From Brienomyrus brachyistius (lineage: Eukaryota; Chordata; Actinopteri; Osteoglossiformes; Mormyridae), in NCBI RefSeq assembly GCF_023856365.1, contig NC_064555.1, positions 13,047,754-13,111,753 of the forward strand: DNA of 64,000 bases, written 5' to 3'. How positions within the stretch are numbered: position 1 is the stretch's first letter; every line of letters begins with the position of its first letter. The position numbers were made by a program, and so were the translations under genes. A model generated the notes under the pieces. It searched no databases. It was not told the DNA's origin and was given only the letters and a program-made list of their open reading frames with translations. Positions 1 to 11,323 of the stretch are shown here, in pieces.

Positions 1-1145
1 GCAATTATTCCAGTTTTCCTCAGAATTGTAAGATGACTTTTAAAAAAAAGTAACCCAACTGTAATTCCGAGAGTGTTTTGTGTGTGTGTGTGAGTGTTTG
101 AGTCAGATGTGCAACATCTATTCAGTGCAGAAATGTTATGAGGGTTTTGGAGACGTGAGTGTTCCAGGCAGCGGAAGCACAAGGGCTCAGTGTGTGACTT
201 AAGTTATTAAAAATGTATTTTATTCTTGTACATTTTGTTGTTTCTCACTACATCTAACAGCAGCAACTTCTCTGTTTATTTAAAGAACCAAGAAATTGAA
301 ATTCTGTTTCAGTGCTTTGGACATAAACGATATTTCTAACCTTTTTTTGTAATTTTAAGAGGAGGAGGGAAGCTGTACAAATCTGTATCTTCAAGTTATT
401 TTTTTAAATGACAAAGTTTTTCAATGTTTTTAAAGATCGAATAGAATGTATATTGTTGGACATTTAAAAAGGACAAAAAAATCAGCTTGTGTTTTAATAG
501 CTTGGACTTGAAGTGAAAGCAAGTATTTGGGATGGACTCTGGCTTTTAAATAAGTCTAACAGAAGACTCTTCAACACAGATGTTTTCAATGAACAAACTC
601 CTTTGCTCATCAATAATCTGACAGGCTGAACTGGTATGAGAGTATATATATTTATAGTAAGATTTTTCCAAAGTTTCAGTTTTAGTTCATACAATGTGGG
701 TGTTCTGTCCTGTGCGGCTCATTGTCAAACTGACCTCTCGTGTCTATTTTCATCCCCGTTTATTTTTCAAACACATTTTAAATCCATTCACCACTTTAAT
801 TGCTAAATGTGATGTTAAAACATGCCATATTAGTAGTAATTATCATAGGAATTAACAATGGCCATTCTGAACAGCCAGTGTCGCAATATATATATTTTTG
901 GCTGATAGCCTCATCAGACTTGAAAATGCTGAATTTGAATAGCAGATTACAAGACCATTGAGCCCTTAATGTTGATTGTACTAGCAATAAAGCTTCAAAA
1001 TATCTACCTGTTAGTGTTTAATAACTTTCCTGTCCTGATAGAGGTTTGGACTGTGAGACGATGTTGTCCGAGGGGAGAGAACACCCAGTTTACGTTCTCA
1101 AAGTGTTTTGCACCGTTTGAATAAATTCTCATTTTATTTCAGTAC
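1..1145 (+). other. Probable 3' UTR and polyadenylation region of an upstream gene (otud7b by synteny)
   Basis: This stretch has no convincing coding frame and is AT-rich with T-runs, as 3' UTRs usually are. Two AATAAA hexamers are present on the + strand, at 986-991 and 1120-1125; the second is followed by a T-rich stretch. The next recognisable gene starts only at 2619. In human 1q21.2 OTUD7B lies directly upstream of MTMR11 on the same strand, so the tail of otud7b is the natural candidate. That assignment is inference from gene order, because no coding base of otud7b is in the window. Confidence 0.4.
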
Positions 1146-2535
1146 CGCTGTCCTTTACTCTGCTGCAGTGTGTGTGAGTGTATGTGTGTGTGTTGGGGGT
1201 AATTGGAATCATTTTTACTTTTGATAAAGTAACGTATTAACCGTTCAAATTAGCAGCACTGAATTTTGCTTAGTCTGTATGACTTCCTCCAAAAAGCATA
1301 ACACACATGCATCTGGTTGTTTTAAATCGTTACATTATGCAGTCAGCATTATCCACTCTCTTGCATACTTTTAGCTTGCCTAGTGACACTTGTGACAATG
1401 ACGCCTTTGCCTGGGAAATCCCGCAGATCGTAGCTGATTAAATTCCCTGCCCATGCTTTGACATCAGTTGAAAGCAACGTCATCGTGAATGTCAAACCAT
1501 CCCAGAGGGATCCGGTGACCTTTTTCCAAGGCTTCTTCCAGTACATGTCATTTAGGTTGAAACACTCGTCACCAAAAATAGCCCTTTCTCTTGCTTAGCC
1601 GGATAACATGTAGGATTTAAGGGAGTTTGACGTACACGTGGGGCTCAGTGGCGAAGTTCAGATCACGGTTGCTCCCCTCTGTTTCCGCCATGGCTCAAAA
1701 TGCGTCAAGTTTGCATGCCCTCTTACCTCGGTTCCACAACACGGTGCTGGGCAGGTTCTCGCATGGTGCCTTTGAGAACCTGTGTCCCATTTTGATCGCA
1801 GTCGATCTCCCCGATAACTAACAAAACGACTTATTCATCCTCTATTTTTTTGAGGCTGTGTAGTTTCATATGGAATTACGTGTAAAGTTTAACCTACGAG
1901 TTGGGGGAATCGACACATTAAAATGGCCAGTAGTTACAAAAGTTCCCGGTGCGAAAGCGCCCTTTTGATGGTTTCCATTTTTAATTCACTCCCCAGGGAC
2001 GGAGGCAAGTCTAATAGCACGAATCTACAATTTCGTCCTCTCTCGATTCTCTTATTACATTATAAACCTAAGATTAGCTATATCAAAAGCGTTGGGGTAG
2101 TTTGCAAACCCTACAAACTATTTACAAGGTCATAAAACTGTTACCTACATGTAAATGCGTGAGTGGGGGAGTGTGTGCAGACTAGTCTCAAACTGAAAAT
2201 CTGACTTCAGCCAGCTGACCGAAGCCGGCAACTCTAATAACTCCTTATTTTACACTATATGTGGGCGTCACGTGAAAAACTATCAACCAGCACTAGATTA
2301 TTATTGACGTGCGTTTTAGATTTAACATAAAAGTATGTGTGTAGGCCAATGTAGCTAACTTAAGTAAAGTACATAATTGAATGGTTTATTCAATGAAAGG
2401 TTTCCTTCCAGTTTACCACAAGAGGGGAAAGAAAAAACTATAGTATATCTTAATAAGACATATTTGCTTTCAAAATGAATGATAATTGATTAGCCATATT
2501 ATTTTATCTGCGGAAAGTCCTGATTGGTTAAACTG
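1146..2535. other. Intergenic, no supported gene
   Basis: No domain, RNA gene or clear repeat was recognised. A 65-codon minus-strand frame at 1349-1546 and a short minus-strand frame with a good Kozak context ending in the 1627-1700 area are the only coding-like signals. They are treated as unresolved in the findings. Confidence 0.4.
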
Positions 2536-2618
2536 TATCACATGATGAGCTAACTGATTCACGGTACATAAAAGCCTCTGAGCTCGCTCGCTAGTTATTG
2601 TGTTCTTCTGTCCGGGTT
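2521..2618 (+). promoter_or_regulatory. Core promoter of the ZP gene
   Basis: A TATA-like element (CATAAAAG, 2567-2574) lies about 45 bp before the ATG. An inverted CCAAT box (ATTGG, 2523-2527) and an E-box (CACATG, 2539-2544) lie just upstream. Oocyte ZP genes in vertebrates are activated through E-boxes bound by FIGLA-type bHLH factors close to a TATA box, so this arrangement fits oocyte expression. The motifs are seen directly; factor binding is inferred. Confidence 0.5.
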
Positions 2619-4635
2619 ATGGCGTATCTTAGGGGTGGACGGCTTTGGGTCCGCGCTGCGGTCATTTTTATTGTTTTTATGGGGACTTTCGCTCAAGTTA
2701 CGTTGCCGAAAGAGTCCATGCAATCGAATAATAAATGCCAGGTTTACGAAAAATTACCGTGTGGCGTCCCGGCTATTAGTAGCACCGATTGCGACGCTTT
2801 AAACTGTTGTTTCGATGGTCAGACGTGTTATTACGGGAACGCAGGTGGGTGTTCGGAAGAAATTCAGTCACAAAACGGTCCAACTAGTATGCTGTTGTCG
2901 ATGCGACTCTTCAAGTTTGTTTAACGTATACTTTGAAGGAATATTGCAGGTGGTACATCTATAATCCTGTACCTTAAAATGGCTTAATCTGCACGTATTA
3001 CCCCTACACTGTAAGTGGTTCTACCTTGACTGGCTAATGACTTCTAAATCTCTTCAGTAACTGTGCAGTGCACCAGGGACGGGCAGTTTGTAGTTGTGGT
3101 GCCCACAAGTTCCACTGTGCCCCAGCTGGATGTGGGTTCCCTTGCGTTGCAGGATGGGAAACAACAAGCACCTTGTCTCCCTGTTAATACTACCAACTAT
3201 TTTGCCATCTACAACTTCCCAGTCACTGCCTGTGGCACTACAACTACTGTAAGTACCACAAATCAAGTGGCACCTGTTTCCTGTGCTGTTGGTAATGCTC
3301 TGGCATCTGTCTCAGGTGCAGGGAGGTGCTGTAGTGTATGAGAACAAGATGTTCTCCTCTTATGAAGTTGTGGTTGGACCCCTAGGCTCCATCACAAGAG
3401 GCTCAATCTTCATGTAAGTATTTTCTGTGAGGCGCTTCTCCATGATTGTGATGGCTGGACTGATGGCCTTGTTTGTAGTCTGCTGTTCCAGTGCAAGTAC
3501 AATGGCTCGGATGTGGTCTCCCTGGCGGCTGAGATCAACACGGTGCCGCCACCCCTTCCAGTAACTGCTCCAGGGCCTCTGAGGGTAGAGCTGCGGATTG
3601 CCAATGGCCAGTGTGCCTCAAAAGGCTGCAGTGAAGGTGCTGTGGTGTGCTTGGTGCTTCCCTATATGCCCCTGATTTTTGTAGTAATCGCCGTTCCTGG
3701 TTCCGTACAGGAGAATCTGCTTATACATCATACTACCAGGCAACTGACTACCCTGTTACCAAGGTGTTGCGGCAGCCTGTGTATGTTGAGGCGCACATCT
3801 TGGAAAGGATGGACCCCAACATTGTCTTGCTTCTGGAGAGCTGCTGGGCCACAAGCACCCCTAACCCCCTCAGTGTACCCCTATGGAGCCTCTTGGTTAA
3901 TGGGTGAGCAGCCAACTGTATAACCAAGGCTGTGTTCTGGTGTTGTTCTTACTATAGTTGGGCATGTGCAGGTGTCCCAACCAGAGTGACAAGTACATAA
4001 CCACCTTGGTTCCTGTAAATGCATCTTCTGGGCTTCCCTTCCCAACCCATTACAAGAGGTTTGTCGTCCAGATGTTCACCTTTGTGGATGCTCTCTCCAC
4101 TGCATATCTGAAGGAGAAGGTATGGGCTAACCTGCTGCCCTTCAGGCTCCAAAAAGGATTGCTTCTCTAATTCTTGTGTGTGTCCTCCTGACAGGTATTC
4201 ATCCACTGCAGTACTGTAGTGTGCACCCCATCTGCCACAGACAGCTGTGAGCAGAGATGCTCCCGGAAACGTGAGTTTTATGCCGGGGGACTTGGTTGCA
4301 GAGTCTCTTCCTGCCACTCCTCCCCTCATACCTGTCTCCTTCCAGGGAGAGCTGTACGACGCATCCCCAGCCGTGAGAAGATCCTGGTCTCCAGTGGCGA
4401 GTTCAATGTTGTGTTTGAGCCTCCAGCCCCAGTGAAGCAACAGAATAATGGTGAGGCTATACTGTGGGTTGATGGCCTGACATGATCAAACCAGGAATGT
4501 AACTGGTGTCTTCTGTTGACAGTGCCCCAGTCACTTGGCTATACCATGTGGGGAATGGCAGGTGTTGCTGTGCTGGGAACAGTGGCCTTGGTGGGAGCTG
4601 CTGTTTGGCGTTCACAACATCGACCACGGCAGTAA
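2619..4635 (+). CDS. zp4: Zona pellucida (egg-coat) glycoprotein, ZP4/ZPB type
   Basis: Nine exons: 2619-2844, 3058-3248, 3316-3413, 3479-3636, 3711-3903, 3972-4119, 4195-4270, 4346-4450, 4523-4635. All introns are GT-AG and all phases agree, giving 435 residues. In order: a signal peptide (about 1-25), a six-cysteine trefoil/P domain (C40, C48, C58, C63, C64, C70), a ZP-N/ZP-C module starting near C80, a dibasic furin-type site RKRR (362-365) spanning the exon 7/8 junction, and a C-terminal membrane span (about 407-427) with a short basic tail. Such proteins are secreted by the oocyte (or liver in some fish), cleaved at the furin site and polymerised into the egg envelope. There is no long Pro/Gln repeat, which favours ZP4-like over ZP1-like, but the paralogue name is not certain. 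An in-frame upstream TTG at 2598 is not preferred over the ATG. The introns are only about 65-215 bp, so the gene is compact. Confidence 0.9.
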
Positions 4636-4651
4636 AATGGATATGAATGTC

Positions 4652-4657
4652 AATAAA
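4652..4657 (+). terminator. Polyadenylation signal of the ZP gene
   Basis: AATAAA lies 16 bp after the TAA stop, followed by T/G-rich sequence. The 3' UTR is therefore extremely short, as is common for fish egg-coat genes. Confidence 0.7.
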
Positions 4658-4659
4658 TG

Positions 4660-7600
4660 AGCATTTCCTTTGTTTTGGTTGCCTTGTGCGTCTTTACTAG
4701 TTTCAACTAGAGCTGGGAAATGTAGCTATTGGCTCTAATATTAATGCATGTGGCACATCACTGTCACATTGTGATAGTAGGGATGGTTTTTAACCTGAAA
4801 TCCTTTGTGGTTCTTAAGGCTGTTATGCTGCTGCAGGGCCCACATCTATAATGAAAACTCTCCCTCTCATGGGAGAGATTACCTGCTTAAATCGCTGTAC
4901 GAAACTAATTAGCAGAAATCAAAGACCAAGATCACATTTCCAATGTCAGCCGTGCTTTCAGGGAGTGCAGGTTATAAATCCTGACATCCCTATTTCTATA
5001 TTTCCTGCCACCCAAGTTCTGTGTTACAAGGGCAGCAGTCTGCACAGGGATGCCAGACCTTCCTCTTCCCAGTCATTTTATTTGGGGAGATGGTCATCCA
5101 GTGAGCTCTGGGTCCGTCTGTTAGACATGCCCAAAGCACCTTATCTGCTGAGTGACGTTGGAGAACTTGACATGTGAGTTTTCTACTGTTTAGCAGACCT
5201 GTTCTTTGCACCTGTTTACCCTCAATTACATTACTGCCAACCATATCCCAGCAGTAAATCTGATAATCTGTTTAGTCATTGTTTCACACAGTTTTACATT
5301 TAACATGATGTAGTTTAGGACATTGAGTGTTTTACCAGCATAATGGTAATTTGCCAACTCGTATCAAATTTACTTTCCATGAAGTTTGAACACTATGTAC
5401 AAGTGTACGGTTTTTTTATCGTCTACTGGCCCTTTAAGACGCTGAGCAGCTTCTTTCTGTGGAAATGTGCTTCTCAGCAGCAAAAAGGAGATAAACATAC
5501 TGAAAACCGACAATGTGCAGATATCTCGCTGTGCTCCGTAAGGCTTTAAAAACCAGTAAGTGTTAAATGTTGTTGGCTAAAGATCTACAACTTCCTTATG
5601 CCTAGAAGGAGCGCTTTTTCACTCTTGGTATACGGTGTACAGGAGTAAAGTGATAAATGGATTGTAGAAGTGCAACCCGAGAAACCACAGACCAACTGAG
5701 AACCGAGGAGGAGTCGAAGCGGGGCTGCTGAACGCCGCAGAAGCAGAAATAAACGCTTGTTTCTGTCAAACCTAGGGAGAAGCACAGCTTGGCCAAATTT
5801 CTCGTTCTGCACGACGGCTGATTAGAGACCCGGTTTCGGCTGTTGATCCGTCCATAACGTCGCAAACTGCCTTGGGGCCACCGACATGCTGACGGGACCC
5901 AAGAGTTTCTTTAAAGCCCGACAACGTGTCCCAGATGCCAAGGTAGTATACTAGGTTGTGACACGCTGGTACTTTCAACATATTAATTTATGAAATTAAG
6001 TCTAGTGCGTTGATCCTTATTAGTGACGTTGTGCGTGAGGTCGTGTATAACGTAAATATTTACTAAAACACTACTCTTAACAGACGTATATAAAATTATA
6101 TTATTAGGAACATCACAAAAAACCAGTCGAGGAGACCTGGGTACGTCTCTGCTGTTGCGGTATAAGCTTTAATAGGGATGCTTGGTCTGTCTAATAGGGA
6201 AGTTTAAGTTGTTTGACAGAGGCTACGTTTTGAATAGGTATTGTAACCTTCAAGGGCTAACGTAACGTGGTGACTGATTCTGATGATCTCGCTCAAAATA
6301 TACATGGTTTATTAATATGCAGTTTCTCATTTCGGTTCCCTCGGCCGCCAGGTTTGAGACGTGAGTAAAGACGCCACAGGAGGTGATCTACCGCAGATTG
6401 TAAATATACAATGTCACAAAATAACGTTATAAACGTATTGATTCTGAGATTAATATAATCTCAGAAGTAATTTCCCTTGTTTCTGGGAAATGAGCACGTA
6501 TTAATTCCAGTTTAAGCGATGCAACAATCGACTGAACCGACTAAACGTCATTATTTAAAACGGCTTTGCAGAATTAGTTTTTTGGCCGGTCATTTCTCCA
6601 AACTTAAATCTTGTGTCCCTTAAACTTTGCGTGAGTTTTCGGCAGAGGGTCCAGGTTTCAAGTCGTGATTAAAATGCTGAATCTACCCTGCAAACAATCC
6701 AAGTACAATTGCATAAATAACAGTACGTGGATGGGGAGACAGTCGCTTCAACAGTAATTGTGACAGAAACTGTATTATGGAAGCGTGGTGTGTGGATGCG
6801 GTTCAGCCCGGATGGCCGCAGAGGATACCTATTTGTTGTTTTGCTTCGTCCGGTCATTTATGTCCAAATTTTATTTATTAAAAGATAAATTACGAGCATC
6901 ACTTCCCATTGTAAAAGCAGAACCTTTTCAATTGCACTGCTGTTGCACCATGCAAATTAATCGTGCTGTCCCCGTAATCATTTGGGTATGGATAACGTGG
7001 AATGCAAACTACCAAGTAGCTGCCTTTATTATTTTTTTGTACTTTTTAAGGCTTAATTTTAGTGCGCGATCATTTGGTAATGAAACTACGCTGTCGGTAT
7101 TGGTCCTCAGTGGCAGCCGAGTCATGATAGGAAGGAAAGTTCCAGCGCGAAGGTATAAATTCCGCAGAGCTGAAGTATAATTTTCACATTAAACATTCAC
7201 GACCGTGAGCTGCAAGTCGTTTCAAATTTATATTTAATTACCCTCCCATGATTTGCACCTTCCGTGACCTCCAGAGCCTGTCAGATCAATATCAAGGAGA
7301 TGGTTATTATTTTTAAGTTTTATTGTGCTGTTAATATACCGCTGCACCAGCACAATCTGTAAGGCGAAGCAGATAGGAAAAGATCACAGGTGGGTGTTTA
7401 GATGGAGATAAAGAGGAAATAAGAGTTCTAGTTGCTGATAAACATTGGTGTATAAGCAGATGACACGCAACGACGCGATTAGCATCTAATTTTCATTTTT
7501 TGGTTTCCGTTTGCATGAGAATGCTGCCTATTCGGCTGTTTCCGTGCCGTCTTATATATATCTTAACTGGGGTCAATACGCGGACTGTCATGTTGGTGAT

Positions 7601-8096
7601 TGATAGTTGTCTTTTGTTTTTAGTCTCCCTTGTTGCAGACCGTAGCGATCATGCGTGATTTGGCATTAAAGTTGAGTAATTTCGGCCGAAGAGAACAAAA
7701 GCACGGTCATAAGCTGCGTTTAGTTCGGGGTGGGGCAGGTGGGGAGCACTTCAAAGTGCTTATATTTTTAGACGACGGATTTCCTTTATTATGAATTTCA
7801 TGATTTCTTTATTTTTTCTTTTTGGAGCCGTATTGTAACGAGTACAGTCGGTTTCACCTAATGTTACACTGAATAATGTGGTAGCAATACAAAAAAGCTG
7901 TGCGTCAAATTACATGTATTCTTAATAATAATTACGATTATTAATATTATTAAGCTTGATATCTTTTCCCTCGGGGGGTGCAAGCCGATGCATTTGAGCC
8001 TTTGGATGGCTGGTGCTAAGGTTTCACCCCGTCTTGCTCTCACTTTCCCTCCAGACACACGTCATTCTCACTTCTGCCCTATCTGTTTCCCATTCT
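4660..8096. other. Intergenic between the ZP gene and mtmr11; no supported gene
   Basis: No domain-bearing reading frame, RNA gene or clear repeat was recognised over 3.4 kb. A short open segment starting with ATG at 5886 and followed by a possible GTAGTA donor near 5943 could be an orphan first exon, but no partner exon was found. The rest looks like unique AT-moderate DNA. Confidence 0.4.
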
Positions 8097-8104
8097 CTTG
8101 CTAT

Positions 8105-8267
8105 CAGAGGTGGAGAGTCCAGGTCCAGAGAGTATAAATCCAGACCAAGATTTTGTCCCAACCAACCAGTTGAGGTCTCTGTGACTGGCTCTTTATACTC
8201 AATTGGTTGGGTGGAACAAAACCTTGGTCTGGATTTATACTCCCTGGACCTGGACTCTCCTCCTCTG
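8105..8267. mobile_element. Palindromic hAT-like MITE
   Basis: Two long inverted arms (about 8105-8167 and 8200-8267) begin and end with CAGAGG/CCTCTG and share a segment around GGTCCAG...TATAAATCCAGACC. The element is flanked by an 8-bp near-identical duplication, CTTGCTAT (8097-8104) and CTTGCTAG (8268-8275). The 8-bp duplication and CAG-type ends point to the hAT superfamily. It has no coding capacity. Confidence 0.75.
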
Positions 8268-9406
8268 CTTGCTAGACTGTACTTCCTCTCCTGGGGTGTT
8301 GCTTAGCACCCCTAAAATGATCTTTAGTGCCCCCCCCCTAATTTAGTTTAGTGTGTCTTCATTTTCTTGAAAAATTTTCAGCAAAGCCTTACCCCTCCTT
8401 TCATAAATCTCTAGTGAGGCTCATGAGTGAGTGCCTCTCTCAGTCCTCTTTATGTCAAAGTTCTCCTGTCCTTTTGTCACTAAAATGCTGCAAACCTTTT
8501 GCTTCACCTAAAGACGGTAAAGTTCTGTCTGTTTTTCACATATATTTCTTATATTTGAAAATGTGACAATTTCTGATATGCTTTGTATTATGCAGGATAG
8601 GGGTTTTGAGTCACACCTCTGCGTATGAAGAGGTATGCGTATGCTCTTTGCAGGTATTCCAGTACAGAGATATGTAGTTAGGCTAACTGGTGTCCTTGAT
8701 GCATGACTGCACACATATATATGCCCTGTGTCTGACTGGGGTCCCATATAGAATGTACCCCAGCCCTCTGGTGTCTAGAATGCGTTTCCAGCTCCTCTGT
8801 GATTCATTTTAATGCTAATTGCGATCTTTTATCATTAGCTGTGTCTGGAATCGAAGGTTAACTGTGGAATTTCTGGATAACATATGCGCATAGTTGTAAT
8901 AAAGATATCTTCCTATTCTGCTTCAGCCTTGACGGGGACGCACTGTTTCTGAGTGATCCTGTGTTGTGTCTGGACCTATGGCCCTGAAACTGTACAGCGT
9001 GTAAGGACCCCTTCCTCGCCCCGGCCTCATGTCCGTCTGCCTCTCCTTTGCCCCATAGGACAGAATGCTGTCCCACGGCAGCTCGGATGCGGGGGACAGA
9101 GGGACACTTGGTCTTCGCCTGTTGCCAGGTCAGTCTGTCGGGACGTTGCTCAGCTAAGCATGGCGCTGTCCTGGAGGGATGCATCATGAAGCTCGTATTC
9201 AAAACCAGAGATCGAGGGAGAGTTTTTCCCCAAACTTTTTAGTGCTTCTTTCTGATAATATCTATTCGTGCTTTGATTTGAATGACTCTCTTGCTATGTT
9301 TCTAACACATGGTTCCAATGTTAACTTGCCCTAGTTACTGGTCACTCATTAGAAGCTGTTAGTTCCTTGACAGCTACATGTTTGCGATGTAGTGACTGCC
9401 TTGATT

Positions 9407-10683
9407 TAGGGGTGGGCGATATGGAAAAAATATCATATCACGATTTTTTTTACAGTTAAATCACAATTTCGATTTTATCACAGTATTTTTATACTGATTT
9501 GAATTGCATAGATTTTTTTTACTATTCTGCAAGTTACTGAACAGTACAACCAAAGTATTTTCCTTTGTTAAAATATAGTCCTAAAGAACGAAACAGGATT
9601 TTGGCCAAAGAACATTTCTGAAAAGATTTTAATCAGTTTGTGCAATTTTGCCAACAAGTTTATTTAAAGCTAAATAAATACTTAGTTACTTCAGAACAAA
9701 ATATCAACAAGAACAAAAACTTGAACAAATGGTAAACAATAATAATGACAACTATTATGGGCGAATGCAATTCTTAAACTATTACTGGATTATTCAACAT
9801 CATTTTAACATGACATGACAATACTTCCTTAGGTAAAACAAAAAATAGGTTCTTAAAAGGGTCAACATAGGATATAAATGTAAATGTACAGTTAAATTGT
9901 GGTCATATTCAGGGACGGATTATGGGTCGTGTGGGCCCCAGGGCAAAACGTTCGCGAGGGCCCCCCCCCACCACCACCACCACAATTCAAGGGCCCTTGG
10001 CAGCCAAACGCCCTCCCTATAGGGTCAGGGACCCTTGTAGGCAGAGGATCAAAGAATGTAGGCCCTCTAAAATAGACAAACGAAAATACATTGTTGATAA
10101 GCGTTGCAAATTGTTTTGGGCTAGGGGCCCCATGGGCCCCCTGCACTCCAAGGGCCCCTGGGCAGCGGCCCCGCTGGCCCGGTCCATAATCCGTCCCTGG
10201 TCATTGTTTCGGATGTTTACTCTTTAAGTGACTGAAAAGGTTTGTCGTGTTGCCGTCCGACGCGCGAACCTTTTCTCTGCAGACTGTGCAAATAACGACT
10301 GTTTGTTCCTTATTGTTTGGGTAAAAGCCGGATCACTTCCATATTACCGATGTAGAGTTATTTTTAGGGACCAACTCATCCGTTATATTCTCACTTTCAG
10401 CCATTGCTTCCCGCTACACTCAGAATCAAAGAGAGTGTTGGAGTGAGAAGTTGGCCAGTGACATAGTTTACGTTGGTTGGTTGAGCGCCGTTTCTATAAG
10501 GCGGTAATTAAGCGGACTAACAAATACTGCAGTTCGCCTTGGCTGAAGAAAAAAATTAGGTAGAGCATAGAGCTGCAATAGACAGAATGTAATCTATATA
10601 GACAATTCTACGATCTCAGCTGTGGCAGATCATCAACACATAATCATCTTCACGATCTCATATCGTTATATTCCCCACGTCTA
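9407..10683. mobile_element. Non-autonomous hAT-like element, interrupted by a second one
   Basis: The left end reads TAGGGGTGGGCGATATGG and the right end, read on the other strand, starts TAGACGTGGGG. The element is flanked by a perfect 8-bp target duplication CCTTGATT (9399-9406 and 10684-10691). No transposase frame is visible. A second, shorter copy of the same family lies at 32253-32856 and shares several internal segments. A 290-bp element is nested at 9910-10199. Confidence 0.75.
9910..10199. mobile_element. Nested hAT-like MITE
   Basis: Perfect 16-bp terminal inverted repeats, CAGGGACGGATTATGG and its complement, bound a GC-rich core with many GGGCCC runs. The flanks GTCATATT and GTCATTGT match at 6 of 8 positions, as expected for an aged 8-bp duplication. 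It sits inside the 9407-10683 element and so inserted later. Confidence 0.75.
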
Positions 10684-10689
10684 CCTTGA

Positions 10690-10931
10690 TTGATTTTGTG
10701 ATATGCATTTTGTTATACGGCATACATTTACATTAACTTAGAAGAAACTTGCTCCATGTGACATACAAACATTATAAGTTAATGTAAATGTATGCATTAT
10801 AATTAATACATACATAACAAGAACAAAGATTAACTACATTAATGTATACATACACACAACGAATGCATGCATTATAACTAAATATATACATAACAAAATC
10901 AAACATAACTAATGTAAATGTATGCATTAAC

Positions 10932-10989
<58 letters not shown>

Positions 10990-11030
10990 ACAAAATCAAA
11001 CATTATAATTAAATTAATCTAAATTCATGC
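10690..11030. repeat. Diverged AT-rich tandem repeat with (AT)n core
   Basis: Degenerate units carrying TAATGTAAATGTATGCATTA recur from about 10730 to 10935 and run into an uninterrupted (AT)n microsatellite at about 10935-10985. It lies immediately right of the hAT-like element. Confidence 0.7.
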
Positions 11031-11323
11031 ATTATAACAGTAAAAAATTAAAAAAAAAGTCTTGTAGAAGCCGTATTGAAACTTCATTAATATTAGCAGC
11101 TGAAGAAATCTTCTTAGTTTGAATACTTCAGCTACTGCAGTATTCACTGTATTTGTTGCATCTGGATGACAAGTGTGGATTTTGGTATTGGGGGAGGGGG
11201 GTGTTTTATACTGACAGATTGTGGTGCTTCTCTGCAGAGTTGATAATTAACGTGACGAGGACAGAGAGTAGGTCCGATTACGGAGTCTGCGGCCGTCAGT
11301 CCGCAGCTTCTCCGCTCCGCGAT

